NCBI RefSeq assembly: GCF_024053505.1
Contig: NZ_JAMXQS010000001.1
Span: 310,001 to 374,000 of the forward strand
DNA length: 64,000 nt
Origin: Mesorhizobium liriopis
GTDB lineage: Bacteria > Pseudomonadota > Alphaproteobacteria > Rhizobiales > Rhizobiaceae
Direction of reading: 5' to 3'
The notes under the pieces were generated by a model, which searched no databases, was not told the origin of the DNA, and was given only the letters and a program-made list of their open reading frames with translations. Shown piece after piece: positions 28,573-37,497 of this stretch (the stretch's first letter is position 1; every line of letters starts with the position of its first letter). Made by a program: the position numbers and the translations under genes.

Positions 28573-29252
28573 GCCGCCCGCTCGTTATTTCGCCATCGGT
28601 CCTCTCCTCCGACTTTTCCCGCCTCGGCGACGAGATCGAGGCGGTGGTCGCGGCCGGCGCCGACTGGGTGCATCTCGACGTGATGGATGGGCATTTCGTG
28701 CCCAACATCACCTTCGGCCCGCCGGTGGTGAAGGCCGTACGCGACCGCACGAAGGCCGTGTTCGACTGCCACCTGATGATCGCGCCAGCTGATCCCTACA
28801 TTTCCGCATTCGCTGAAGCGGGTGCGGATATCATCACGATCCACGCCGAAGCCGGCCCGCATCTCGACCGCTCGCTGCAGGCGATCCGCAATGCCGGCTG
28901 TAGGGCGGGCGTGGCGCTGAATCCGGCAACGCCGGTCTCGGCCATCGAAAACGTGCTCGACCGGCTCGACATGGTACTGGTCATGACGGTCAATCCCGGC
29001 TTCGGCGGGCAGGCCTTCATTGAGGCCATGGTCGACAAGGTCGCCCGCACTAAGGCGCTGATCGCCGGCCGGCCGATCGACATCGAAGTGGATGGCGGCA
29101 TCACGCCCGAAACCGCTGGGCGCATCGTGAAGGCGGGGGCGAATGCGCTTGTCGCGGGCTCGGCTATTTTCAAAGGCGGGCAGGACGCTTATGCGAGCAA
29201 TATCACGGCCATCCGCCGTGCTGCTGAAGAAGAGTTGGGACTGAGCGTCTAG
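28569..29252 (+). CDS. rpe: Ribulose-phosphate 3-epimerase
   Basis: 227 residues. Interconverts ribulose 5-phosphate and xylulose 5-phosphate in the pentose phosphate or Calvin pathway. TIM-barrel motifs are all present: [29 protein letters not shown] with metal ligands, [17 protein letters not shown] and EVDGGITPE with catalytic Asp. Starts within the fba stop (ATGA) and ends sharing one or two bases with the gph start (TAGTG). Confidence 0.96.
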   Translation: MSRPLVISPSVLSSDFSRLGDEIEAVVAAGADWVHLDVMDGHFVPNITFGPPVVKAVRDRTKAVFDCHLMIAPADPYISAFAEAGADIITIHAEAGPHLDRSLQAIRNAGCRAGVALNPATPVSAIENVLDRLDMVLVMTVNPGFGGQAFIEAMVDKVARTKALIAGRPIDIEVDGGITPETAGRIVKAGANALVAGSAIFKGGQDAYASNITAIRRAAEEELGLSV

Positions 29253-29941
29253 TGCCTGAAATTGCGTTTGATGATGTCGAAGCCGTTCTGTTCGATCTGG
29301 ACGGCACACTGGTCGATTCCGCGCCCGACCTGCGCGCAGCGCTGAATGAGCTTCTGGCCCACGACAATCTCGGCCCGGTCCCGCTCGACGCGGTGAAGAC
29401 CTTCATCGGACATGGCGTGCGCAAGCTGGTCGAACGCGCCTACGCCTTCTGCGGCCATCCGCTCGACGGGCCGCAGCTCGACGCAGCCCACGAGCGGATG
29501 CTGCCGATCTACGGCCAGCATCTGACGAACCTCACCGTCGCCATGCCCGGCGCGCTCGACGCGATGGAGGCGCTGCACAAAGTGGGCAAGAAGCTGGCCG
29601 TCGTCACCAACAAGCCTGCGACACATACGGGCGCGGTGCTCGACGCCTATGGCTTCACCCCGCTGCTCGACTTCTGGATCGGCGGCGATGGCGAGGTGGC
29701 GAAGAAGCCCGCGCCGGACATGCTGCTCTTCGCGCTGGAAAAGCTTGGCATCGCGCCTGCTCATGCCGTCATGATCGGCGACAGCGGCGCCGATGTCATC
29801 TCGGCCCATGCAGGCAACATCCGCGCGATAATCGTCGAAGGGGGCTACACGCCCGATCCGCACAAGCTCGACGCGGACGCTGTGATCCCGACGATGGACG
29901 CGCTTCCCGCTCTGCTCGGGCTCGCGCCGGTCTCAGCCTGA
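29252..29941 (+). CDS. gph: Phosphoglycolate phosphatase, HAD family
   Basis: 229 residues from GTG 29252, which overlaps the rpe stop. HAD motifs: AVLFDLDGTLVDSAPDL with nucleophile D15 and D17, VVTNKPATH, KKPAPDMLL and MIGDSGADV. Hydrolyses 2-phosphoglycolate, a by-product of Rubisco oxygenation and of DNA 3'-end repair. Assignment as Gph is supported by length and the rpe-gph adjacency known in E. coli and in cbb clusters. Third gene of the fba-rpe-gph unit. Confidence 0.9.
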   Translation: MPEIAFDDVEAVLFDLDGTLVDSAPDLRAALNELLAHDNLGPVPLDAVKTFIGHGVRKLVERAYAFCGHPLDGPQLDAAHERMLPIYGQHLTNLTVAMPGALDAMEALHKVGKKLAVVTNKPATHTGAVLDAYGFTPLLDFWIGGDGEVAKKPAPDMLLFALEKLGIAPAHAVMIGDSGADVISAHAGNIRAIIVEGGYTPDPHKLDADAVIPTMDALPALLGLAPVSA

Positions 29942-29985
29942 ACCTCAACAACTCCCCGGCGTTTGCGCGCCATGGGGAGGTTGCC

Positions 29986-30642
29986 ATGGGCGACAGCTTC
30001 GCCACGCGCCGTCGGCGGATGGTCGATACCCAGATCGCTTCGCGCGGCGTCAGCGACCCGCGCGTGCTCGAGGCCATGCGTACCGTGCCGCGCGAGCGCT
30101 TCTTGGCGAAAGCGGCGGCTGAGCTTGCTTATGAGGACCGGCCGCTGTCCATCGCCGAGGGGCAGACCATCTCGCAGCCTTTTATTGTCGCCTACATGAT
30201 CGAAGCGGCCAGCCTCAGGCCCGATGCGCGGGTTCTGGAAGTCGGCGCCGGCTCAGGCTATGCGGCTGCCGTGATGAGCCGGCTGGCATCTCACGTCTAC
30301 GCCATCGAGCGTTATCCGGCACTCGCGGAAGGCGCTCGCAGAAACCTGGCGGCTCTGGGCTATGCCAATGTCGAAATTCGCGCCGGCGATGGCACGCTCG
30401 GCTGGCCCGAGGCCGCGCCTTTTGACGCCGTCATCGTCTCGGCGGGCGGGCCGCAAGTGCCTGACCCGCTCAAGCACCAACTCGCCATCGGTGGCGTGCT
30501 CATCCTGCCGGTCGGCGGCGAACGCCACAGCCAGCGGCTCACGCGCGTGACGCGAACCGGCGAAGATCGCTTCACGGAAGAAGACCTCTGCAGCGTGGCC
30601 TTCGTGCCTCTGATCGGAAAGGAGGGCTGGCGCGAAGACTGA
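29986..30642 (+). CDS. pcm: Protein-L-isoaspartate O-methyltransferase
   Basis: 218 residues, ATG 29986 preceded by GGGGAGG. Repairs isoaspartyl residues in damaged proteins by methylation with SAM. Motifs: RRRMVDTQIASRGVSDPRVL at the N-terminus, GQTISQPFIVAYM, the SAM loop VLEVGAGSGYAAAVM and DAVIVSAGGPQVPDPL. Length is usual for Pcm. 44 bases after gph, same strand; it may be co-transcribed. Ends 3 bases before the convergent YhaN-like gene. Confidence 0.94.
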   Translation: MGDSFATRRRRMVDTQIASRGVSDPRVLEAMRTVPRERFLAKAAAELAYEDRPLSIAEGQTISQPFIVAYMIEAASLRPDARVLEVGAGSGYAAAVMSRLASHVYAIERYPALAEGARRNLAALGYANVEIRAGDGTLGWPEAAPFDAVIVSAGGPQVPDPLKHQLAIGGVLILPVGGERHSQRLTRVTRTGEDRFTEEDLCSVAFVPLIGKEGWRED

Positions 30643-30645
30643 GCC

Positions 30646-33600
30646 TTATGTCCCGAACCCGGCGGGTGCCGGCAGTTCGTGGATCGTCACGCTCGGGCAC
30701 ACCTCCTGCGCGATCGAGCAAAGGTGGCGGTGATGGGTGAGGTAGATGACCTGTCCCACCTCGGCCATGCCGGCAAACAGCCTGAATGCTTCCTCCGCTC
30801 GAAAATCGTCGAAGGTTTCCATGATGTCGTCGGCGATGAACGGCACCGGCGAGCGGGCGCGCGCGAACTCGAAATAGCCAGCCACGCGCAGCGCGAGGTA
30901 AAGCTGGAAGCGAGTGCCCTTGGACATGTCCTGGGCGAGCTTCGAGGCGCCATCGGCGGTGATGCCGATCAGGATCTCCGCATCTTTTTCCGGCTGCGTG
31001 CCGAGCCGCGCATAAGCGCCCCGGCTGATCGTGCGGAAGGCTTCCGATGCGCGGTCCATCATGCTCGAGCGATGCCGATCGCGATAAGCGCGCAGCGCCT
31101 GGTCGGCTGCGGCGATCCCCATCTTGAGCCGCAGATATTGCAACGCGCCATCCTCGATTTCGAGCAGAACCGTGCGCCGCTGTTCCTCGATCTTCGCGAC
31201 CGCATCGTCGCCACCCACGGCCTCGATCCGGTCGCTTGCCTTGGCATGGGCCGCGTAGAGCTCGCGCACCCGCGCATCCTCGATCTCGAAGCGGGCTTCG
31301 GCCTCGGAAAGCTCGGCCTGCAACTGAACCGGATCGGCATCCGCCAGGGCCGCCACGCTGGAAGCCAGGTCGGGAAGTCCGAGCCCCGAAACGACCTCCC
31401 GCTCGGTTCGCTGCCGCTCGGCTTCGAGTGAGTTGCGCCGCTCGATCTCGCGCAGGCGCGCATCCACCTCGGCCAGCGAGCCGACGCCGAAGAAGCGCAG
31501 CATCTCGCTTGCGCGGCGCTCATGCAGGCTCAGGCGCTCGCTCAAGCTGCGGGTTTCCGCGATGGCCCGCGCCCGCTCGGCTTCCTTGCGCGTCCGTGCC
31601 TCGACCGCATTCTCCGCGCCGCGCACCCGCGCGCCGATCATCTCATAGGCCGGCATCGGATCACCGGGCGGTGCTTCGAGTTCGAGCGCCTCCGAGAGGT
31701 TCGCGACGCGCCGTCCGAAGACCTCGCGATCCGAGTCCATCTTGGCGATGCGGTCTGCAAGACTTTCCCGCTCACTGAGCAATGGTGCCAGCCGATCCAG
31801 CGCGGCGAGGGTTGCCCGCGTTGCGGCCGGCGTCAGCTCGGCATCGAGCCACGTCCCATCGAGCGCCGCGATCCACGCCGCTTGCCAGCGCGCCTGCTCG
31901 GCCTCCAACTCGGCCTTCCGGCGATTGCGCGTCTCAGCATCGCGCGCGCGCGCATCGCGATCATTCACCAGCGCCCGTATCTCGGCGCTCTTCTCGAGCA
32001 AGCTTTGGGCGCGAAACAACAACGGATCGAGGGCCAATCCGCTGCCATCGAACCCCGCCGCTCCAAGCGCGTCGCGCAGCTGCTTCTCCGCCTCGGCGCT
32101 CTCCTTTTCCGCGCTTCGCATTTCGCTCTCGGCCTGCCGCAGCGCGTTCCAAGCTTCGAGCACCCGCTCGCGCCTGCCCAACCAGGCCTCGCGATCACCG
32201 AGCGACCACGCGGCAGGCAGAAACGGCATGGCGGCTGCGATCTCTTCAGCCAGCGTCGAAATTTTCTCCGCGGCACGCGCGGATAAGTCCCGAGCCCGCT
32301 TCTCGCCTGCTTCCGCCACAGCGAGATTCCGCGCCATGGCCTGCGCGCGAATGACCTCGTTCGCCTGCGCAAGCTTGAGCGCGGTCAGCCGATCGTCCTC
32401 TTGCAATGCCGCTTCGAACGCTTTCGCGGAAGCTTCATCCAGCGCCTTGCGGTGCCGAGCCCACGCCGCGTCACGCGCGCGCCGCGCTGCGGCAGCTTCT
32501 GCCTCATCGAGTAAGCCGGCTGCCCGGTCGGCATCGCGTTCGGCTTCCAGCCTCAGCCGCTCAGTTTCGAAACGCTCCGTGTCGGCGTTGTGCCGCGCTT
32601 CCTCAGCCTCCGCCTGCTTGCCTCGCGCGCGCCACTCTTCCAGTCGGCTGGGCGAGGGCACGGTGAGCCCGGCGACCTCCGCCGCGCTGCCCGACCAAGG
32701 CGGCAGAGCCAGCAGCCGCTCCTCGACCACCGCTTGCTGGCTCTCGTGTGCCCGCGTTGCTGCCCGCACCCGCGCCGGATGTTCGCCACGCCGCCATTGA
32801 TCGAGCGCGGCCCTCAGCCCGGCATGGTCGATCCCGTCGCCCACTGCCACACCGTCAACGGCTTCCAGCACAGCGTTGGCCGCATGGAGACGCTCGTCGG
32901 CCAGCTTCGCTTCCTCATTCGCGCTTTTCTGCGATTGCGCCAGCGTCGCCGCATCATCGATCAGCGCGCGCAACCTGTCCTGCGTCGCAGCAGGCAGGAT
33001 CAGCACTGTCGCATCGGTCTCGCTCGACTGGCCGAGTTCGCTCAGCAGAGCGCCGATCCTGCGCTCCAGCTCCTCCAGCGTATTGCGCCGGTTGGGCAGG
33101 TCGTCGCTCGCGGTCACGAAGCGCGAGGCGCCGTTCATCAGCCGCCGAAAATCCTCGGCTCGGTCGAGCGCCGCCTGATCCGGCTCCAGCGCATCGATCT
33201 CGTGCGCGAGCCGTGCCAGAAGCGCGCTGCTGGCTTCTTCTTTCACGCGCAGTTCGATCTCTTCGCGCATCAGCGTGGGAAGCTCGGTTCTCCACGCCTG
33301 CGGCGGTTCGGGCAGCGTGGATAAGCCCGCCAGTTCCTCGCCGATCTCATCCAGCCGCCGCTTGCGAGGAAGCGCGTCGAGGCGGCGGCGGAGCGTTTCG
33401 ATCCGTACCCGCAATGCAGCCGCTTCCTCGCGGACGGTCTCATAAGCCGTGCGGCTGGTTTCCTTCTCGGCCACCAATTGAGCGTAGTGGCTGGCAAGGG
33501 TGTCGATGGCCTCGCGGGCATCCTTCAGTTCGCCAAGCTTCGCCTTCATGGTCGCGAGCGCGCCCGAACGCGCGCGGAATTTATAGAAATTGTCGGCCTC

Positions 33601-34107
33601 GGCCTGAAGCGCGGAAAGCGTGTGCCCGAGCTCCGACAGGCCCGCGCTCGCCGAGAAAAGTAGCTGCCCGAGATCGCCCTTGCTTTCGAGAATACCGTCG
33701 CCGCCCTTTTCGAGCGTGTCGTCGTCGAGCGAGAACATGGTGCGATAGCCGTCGCGCCCGATGCCGCCGAGTGCCCCCTGCAACCCCGTTTCTGCGACCG
33801 GCTGGCCGCTGGGGCCGAGCAGGCTGTTCTGATTGCGCTTCACGCGCGAGAATTCGTGTGCGGCCCCGTCCCATTCGAGCACGCCACCGATCTGCATCGA
33901 CTTGTACTCGTGCAGAAAGTCATAGCGCGAGCGCGCCTCGATGCCGAACATCAAATCGAGAAAGGCCGAGAAGGCGGTCGTCTTCCCCGCCTCGTTCGGC
34001 CCGTAGATGATATGGAAGTCCGGTGCGCCCTCGGGCTTCTGGCCGAAGTCGAGCGCAAAATCCGTGAAGCGCCCGTAGCGGGTGAGGTCGAGGCGGGAAA
34101 GGCGCAT
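30646..34107 (-). CDS. YhaN/SbcC-like AAA ATPase with long coiled coil
   Basis: 1153 residues from ATG 34105-34107, whose first base overlaps the stop of the upstream phosphoesterase gene. N-terminal RLDLTRYGRFTDFALDFG and Walker A YGPNEAGKTT (about 35-44). The middle ~850 residues are long Ala/Glu/Arg heptad-like helices (coiled coil). The C-terminus has SKGTRFQLYLALRV as ABC signature, PFIADDIMETFDD as Walker B and YLTHHRHL as switch. This is the architecture of B. subtilis YhaN (COG4717), related to SbcC/Rad50. With the YhaO-like nuclease it would form an Mre11-Rad50-type complex for DNA end repair. Tail to tail with pcm, 3 bases apart. Confidence 0.88.
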   Translation of the reverse strand: MRLSRLDLTRYGRFTDFALDFGQKPEGAPDFHIIYGPNEAGKTTAFSAFLDLMFGIEARSRYDFLHEYKSMQIGGVLEWDGAAHEFSRVKRNQNSLLGPSGQPVAETGLQGALGGIGRDGYRTMFSLDDDTLEKGGDGILESKGDLGQLLFSASAGLSELGHTLSALQAEADNFYKFRARSGALATMKAKLGELKDAREAIDTLASHYAQLVAEKETSRTAYETVREEAAALRVRIETLRRRLDALPRKRRLDEIGEELAGLSTLPEPPQAWRTELPTLMREEIELRVKEEASSALLARLAHEIDALEPDQAALDRAEDFRRLMNGASRFVTASDDLPNRRNTLEELERRIGALLSELGQSSETDATVLILPAATQDRLRALIDDAATLAQSQKSANEEAKLADERLHAANAVLEAVDGVAVGDGIDHAGLRAALDQWRRGEHPARVRAATRAHESQQAVVEERLLALPPWSGSAAEVAGLTVPSPSRLEEWRARGKQAEAEEARHNADTERFETERLRLEAERDADRAAGLLDEAEAAAARRARDAAWARHRKALDEASAKAFEAALQEDDRLTALKLAQANEVIRAQAMARNLAVAEAGEKRARDLSARAAEKISTLAEEIAAAMPFLPAAWSLGDREAWLGRRERVLEAWNALRQAESEMRSAEKESAEAEKQLRDALGAAGFDGSGLALDPLLFRAQSLLEKSAEIRALVNDRDARARDAETRNRRKAELEAEQARWQAAWIAALDGTWLDAELTPAATRATLAALDRLAPLLSERESLADRIAKMDSDREVFGRRVANLSEALELEAPPGDPMPAYEMIGARVRGAENAVEARTRKEAERARAIAETRSLSERLSLHERRASEMLRFFGVGSLAEVDARLREIERRNSLEAERQRTEREVVSGLGLPDLASSVAALADADPVQLQAELSEAEARFEIEDARVRELYAAHAKASDRIEAVGGDDAVAKIEEQRRTVLLEIEDGALQYLRLKMGIAAADQALRAYRDRHRSSMMDRASEAFRTISRGAYARLGTQPEKDAEILIGITADGASKLAQDMSKGTRFQLYLALRVAGYFEFARARSPVPFIADDIMETFDDFRAEEAFRLFAGMAEVGQVIYLTHHRHLCSIAQEVCPSVTIHELPAPAGFGT

Positions 34108-35393
34108 CAGGCGTCGGTGTTGTCCAGCACGCGTGGACGCCCGTCGAGGCGGGCCAGCACATCCTCCGCGCCCTCGCTGACGAGGGCCGCGATGAGCCGT
34201 CGATGCTCCGCTTCGTCCTGCCCCAGGATGTGGCGGCATTCCTGCGGCAGCTGTGCGCGCAACTCGTCGGCGATGAGCAGTGCCTGCCGTTCGAGTTCAG
34301 GTGACTGCGCGATCTCTTCGCTCAGCAAACGGCGCAGCTCGATCAGCGGATCGCCCGCTGCTTGCGCGAACGCCTCAGCGACCGCCGGAACCGTGTCGAT
34401 CTCGACTTTGTCGATCCACCCCTTGCCGACAAGTGCTGCGCGCTGATCCGCTTCCGTGCGCAGGATGTCGGCATCGCGCCGCATGGCCCAGGCGAGCGGC
34501 GTCGCACCCTGCAGGCTCAACCGCGCCACCATGTGCTCCGAAGCGGTCCGCTCTCGTGCCTGTTCGAGCGCAGCCGTGATGCGCATCGGGATCTCGGCCC
34601 AGTCTGAAACGCCGGAGAGATCGACAGGCACGCGCACGAATTCCGCGACGCTGGTCAGCCGCTCTTCGACCGTCACCGTGCCATCGTCACCGACGGTCAC
34701 CAGCGAAGCCGTTTTCGGCCCGCTCTCATTGATGTCACGCCCCTGCGGCATGCCGGGCATCACCACCGTGCGCTTGGCTTTGGGCACCGAGCGCTTGTGC
34801 ACGTGACCGAGAGCCCAATAGTGGAAACCGGATTCCGCAAGATCGTTGAGCGAGCAGGGCGCATAGGCGTCGTGGCCGGGCGAGCCGGCGAGGCTCGTAT
34901 GCATCAGCCCGAGATTGATCGCACCCGAAACCGGTGGCTTGTAGCGCGGCAAGAGGCTTTCCGGCGCGTGTGCCTGCGCGAAGCTCAGGCCATGCACGGC
35001 GATCTCCAGCCCATTGGGCGTGGTGATCGACACGGTTTCAGCGCGCCCGCCGAACACCTTGGCCGATGGCGGCAAAGTCAGCTCGCGCGTGATGCGCGAC
35101 AGCGCGTCATGGTTGCCGCGCACGATGAAGCATTTGATGCCCGCCTCGTGGAGCCGCCGCATCTCGCCCGCCAGAAATCGCGCGGTCTTCATCGATGTCT
35201 GGTCGCCGTCATAGAGATCGCCGGACAAGAGCAGCGCATCGACCTGCTCGGCGAGGCAGAGATCGACCACGGCCGACAGCGCACGGCGCGTGGCATTGCC
35301 GATCAGCTCGGCCAGTTCGGGGTTGCGCAGGGCCAGCGTCCGCAGCGGCGAATCGAGATGGATGTCGGCAGTGTGCACGAAACGGAAGGGCAT
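34107..35393 (-). CDS. YhaO/SbcD-like DNA repair exonuclease, metallophosphoesterase
   Basis: 428 residues. The calcineurin-like phosphoesterase motifs are complete: FVHTADIHLDSPLR, LLLSGDLYDGDQ, FIVRGNHDALS, LMHTSLAG and YWALGHVHKR, which together form a two-metal site. Same order and length as YhaO/SbcD/Mre11. The C-terminal ~170 residues are a capping and ATPase-binding region. Followed by the YhaN-like ATPase with a one-base overlap (TGATG), so the two are co-translated. Function in double-strand-end processing is inferred from the family. Confidence 0.9.
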   Translation of the reverse strand: MPFRFVHTADIHLDSPLRTLALRNPELAELIGNATRRALSAVVDLCLAEQVDALLLSGDLYDGDQTSMKTARFLAGEMRRLHEAGIKCFIVRGNHDALSRITRELTLPPSAKVFGGRAETVSITTPNGLEIAVHGLSFAQAHAPESLLPRYKPPVSGAINLGLMHTSLAGSPGHDAYAPCSLNDLAESGFHYWALGHVHKRSVPKAKRTVVMPGMPQGRDINESGPKTASLVTVGDDGTVTVEERLTSVAEFVRVPVDLSGVSDWAEIPMRITAALEQARERTASEHMVARLSLQGATPLAWAMRRDADILRTEADQRAALVGKGWIDKVEIDTVPAVAEAFAQAAGDPLIELRRLLSEEIAQSPELERQALLIADELRAQLPQECRHILGQDEAEHRRLIAALVSEGAEDVLARLDGRPRVLDNTDA

Positions 35394-35518
35394 GGCGGCC
35401 GATGTCGCTCTTTTGTTCTCCTTCGACTTACGCCCGAGCAGGGCTCGGATGCAATCGCGAGAGTTCGATCGGCGCCCTCAAGCGCCGCCATTACACAGCA
35501 AATCCGCGAGCTTGTGGC

Positions 35519-36511
35519 TTACCGCGTTGCCTTCTCGCGTCCGTAAAGCAGCATGAAGCCGATCAGGATGACCCCGAAAATGATCTGCCGCTGTGCTGGC
35601 GCGACGCTGAGAATCGTCAGAAACGAGGTGAGCAGCGTCAGAAAGAACGCGCCCGCCGCCGTGCCGACATAGTTGCCCTTGCCGCCAGCAAGCGATGTGC
35701 CGCCCAGCACCACGGCGATCACGCCCGGCAGGATATATTGCTCGCCCGACCCCAGGAAGATGTTGCCCGTATAGCCGAGCAGCACCGCGCCTGCGAGGCC
35801 GGCGAATGCCCCACAGGCGACATAAGCCAGAATGCGCGTCCAGCCGACCGAGATGCCGGCCAGCCGCGCCGCGAAGTCGTTCGAGCCGACCGCATAAAGG
35901 TTGATGCCGAAGCGCGTGTAGCGCAGCCCCGCCTCGATCAGCACGATGATCAGGAGCCACAGGAAGAGCACGCCGGGAAGGCCGAACAAAAAAGGCCGCG
36001 TCACGAAGGCGGCCCAGCTCGGCGCGGTCGAACCGGATGACTGGCCCTGCGTCACCACGATCAAAAGGCCCGTGATGACACCCGCCATGCCGAGCGTCAT
36101 CACCAGCGGCGGGATGCGCAACACGGTAATGCCGAGCCCATTGAGCAGGCCGACGAACCCGCCCGCTGCGAGTGCCGCGAGCAGGGCAGGGGCGATGCCG
36201 CCATCCTGGCCGTTCATGGTGTTGCCAGCCAGAAGGGCTGCCAGCGTCATGGTCGCACCGACGGAAAGGTCGATGCCTTCGCGTCCCGACAGGATCACGA
36301 TGCCTTGTCCCGCCGCGACGAGCGCCAGGATCGCCGCCACGTTCAGCTGGCCCGCGATCTGACCCAGCGAAGCGAAGCCCGGTGCGATGGACTGGCCCGC
36401 GACGAGCAGAACCACACAGCCGAACAGGGTGGCGATGGCCGGCGTGCCGGCGGCGAACGCAAAAGCGCGCTGGAATGCGCCTTCGCGATGATTGCCGGTG
36501 ACGTCGCTCAT
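35519..36511 (-). CDS. CUT2 sugar ABC transporter permease (RbsC family)
   Basis: 330 residues from ATG 36509-36511 (MSDVTGNHREGAF), overlapping the upstream permease by ATGA; the open frame continues upstream only by chance. Eight or more hydrophobic segments. The family block ILSGREGIDLSVGATMTLAA and the central VLGGTSLAGGKGNYVGT region are typical of ribose/xylose-type inner membrane permeases. It is the fourth and last gene of the transporter operon; two different permeases imply a heterodimeric channel. Confidence 0.9.
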   Translation of the reverse strand: MSDVTGNHREGAFQRAFAFAAGTPAIATLFGCVVLLVAGQSIAPGFASLGQIAGQLNVAAILALVAAGQGIVILSGREGIDLSVGATMTLAALLAGNTMNGQDGGIAPALLAALAAGGFVGLLNGLGITVLRIPPLVMTLGMAGVITGLLIVVTQGQSSGSTAPSWAAFVTRPFLFGLPGVLFLWLLIIVLIEAGLRYTRFGINLYAVGSNDFAARLAGISVGWTRILAYVACGAFAGLAGAVLLGYTGNIFLGSGEQYILPGVIAVVLGGTSLAGGKGNYVGTAAGAFFLTLLTSFLTILSVAPAQRQIIFGVILIGFMLLYGREKATR

Positions 36512-37497
36512 TTCTGCCGCCTCGAAGCGAACACGCCGGCGGCAAGGGCTGCGAGAATGATGCCGCCCTGCACAATCGCCTGATAGATGTAGTCGATGCC
36601 GGAAAAGAAGATGATGTTGTTGATGAGCGCCAGAATGGCCGCGCCGATGATGGAGCCCGTGACGCTGCCCCAGCCGCCGGCAAGGGCTGTGCCGCCAAGC
36701 ACCACGGCACTCACCGAACCGAGCGTGAAGGCCTGACCCATCAGCGGGTCGCCGGCGCCTGCGACGCCCAGAATGCAGAGCGCGGCGACCGCCGACATGA
36801 AGCCCGCAATGGCATGCGCACCCATCACGATCCGGCGCACCGGCAAGCCCGTCTGAAACGCCGCCTGCCGGTTGCCGCCCGTCGCCAACAGATGCTTCTG
36901 ATAACGCGTGGTGGCGACGAAGGCAGCCACCAGGATCAGCGCGACCAGCAGGTAGATCGGTAGCGTCAGCCCGAAGAAGCCTTCCGAATAGACGGTGAAA
37001 TATTCCGTCGGCAGGCTGCCACCCGCCTGTGGCAGCACAACGAGGGCTGCACCGCCATAGATGATCGAGGTGGCGAAGGTCGTCACGATGGCCTGCAGGC
37101 GAAAGGCGCTGATCAGAAAGCCGTTGAGCGCGCCGCACAGCGTGCCGAGCAGAAGACCGGCCACCATGCCGAGCACCATCGCGCCGGGCCCGCCGCCGAG
37201 TGCTGTGATCAGCACCACGACGACCACATTGACGAGGCTGACGATGGCGCCGAGCGAGAGATCGATCGAGCCGCCGAAGATCACATAGGTCTGCCCCACC
37301 GCGATCAGCATCCAGGGCAGCATCGTGGTGATGATGTTGCCGAGCGCATAAGCCGAGAAGAAACGCGGCTGGATCAGGATATTGATGCCGATGAAGACGA
37401 CCAGAAGCACGGCCGAGAGCAGCCATGGCTTGCGCCAGAAGGAGCGGCTGCGGCGCGTCCGGTTGCGCGAGGGGATGTCGAGAACGGCGTCAGACAT
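36508..37497 (-). CDS. CUT2 sugar ABC transporter permease (RbsC family)
   Basis: 329 residues from ATG 37495-37497 (MSDAVLDIPSRN), overlapping the ATPase gene by 8 bases. N-terminal basic patch (RNRTRRSRSFWRK) then hydrophobic helices; YVIFGGSIDLSLGAIVSLV and VLGGTALAGGWGSVTGS are the RbsC-family signatures. Partner of the next permease in the operon. Confidence 0.9.
   Translation of the reverse strand: MSDAVLDIPSRNRTRRSRSFWRKPWLLSAVLLVVFIGINILIQPRFFSAYALGNIITTMLPWMLIAVGQTYVIFGGSIDLSLGAIVSLVNVVVVVLITALGGGPGAMVLGMVAGLLLGTLCGALNGFLISAFRLQAIVTTFATSIIYGGAALVVLPQAGGSLPTEYFTVYSEGFFGLTLPIYLLVALILVAAFVATTRYQKHLLATGGNRQAAFQTGLPVRRIVMGAHAIAGFMSAVAALCILGVAGAGDPLMGQAFTLGSVSAVVLGGTALAGGWGSVTGSIIGAAILALINNIIFFSGIDYIYQAIVQGGIILAALAAGVFASRRQK

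Noticed and set aside
35470-35487. CGGCGC/GCGCCG hairpin after the CUT2 operon as a terminator
   Set aside because: No T run on the relevant strand and only six pairs.
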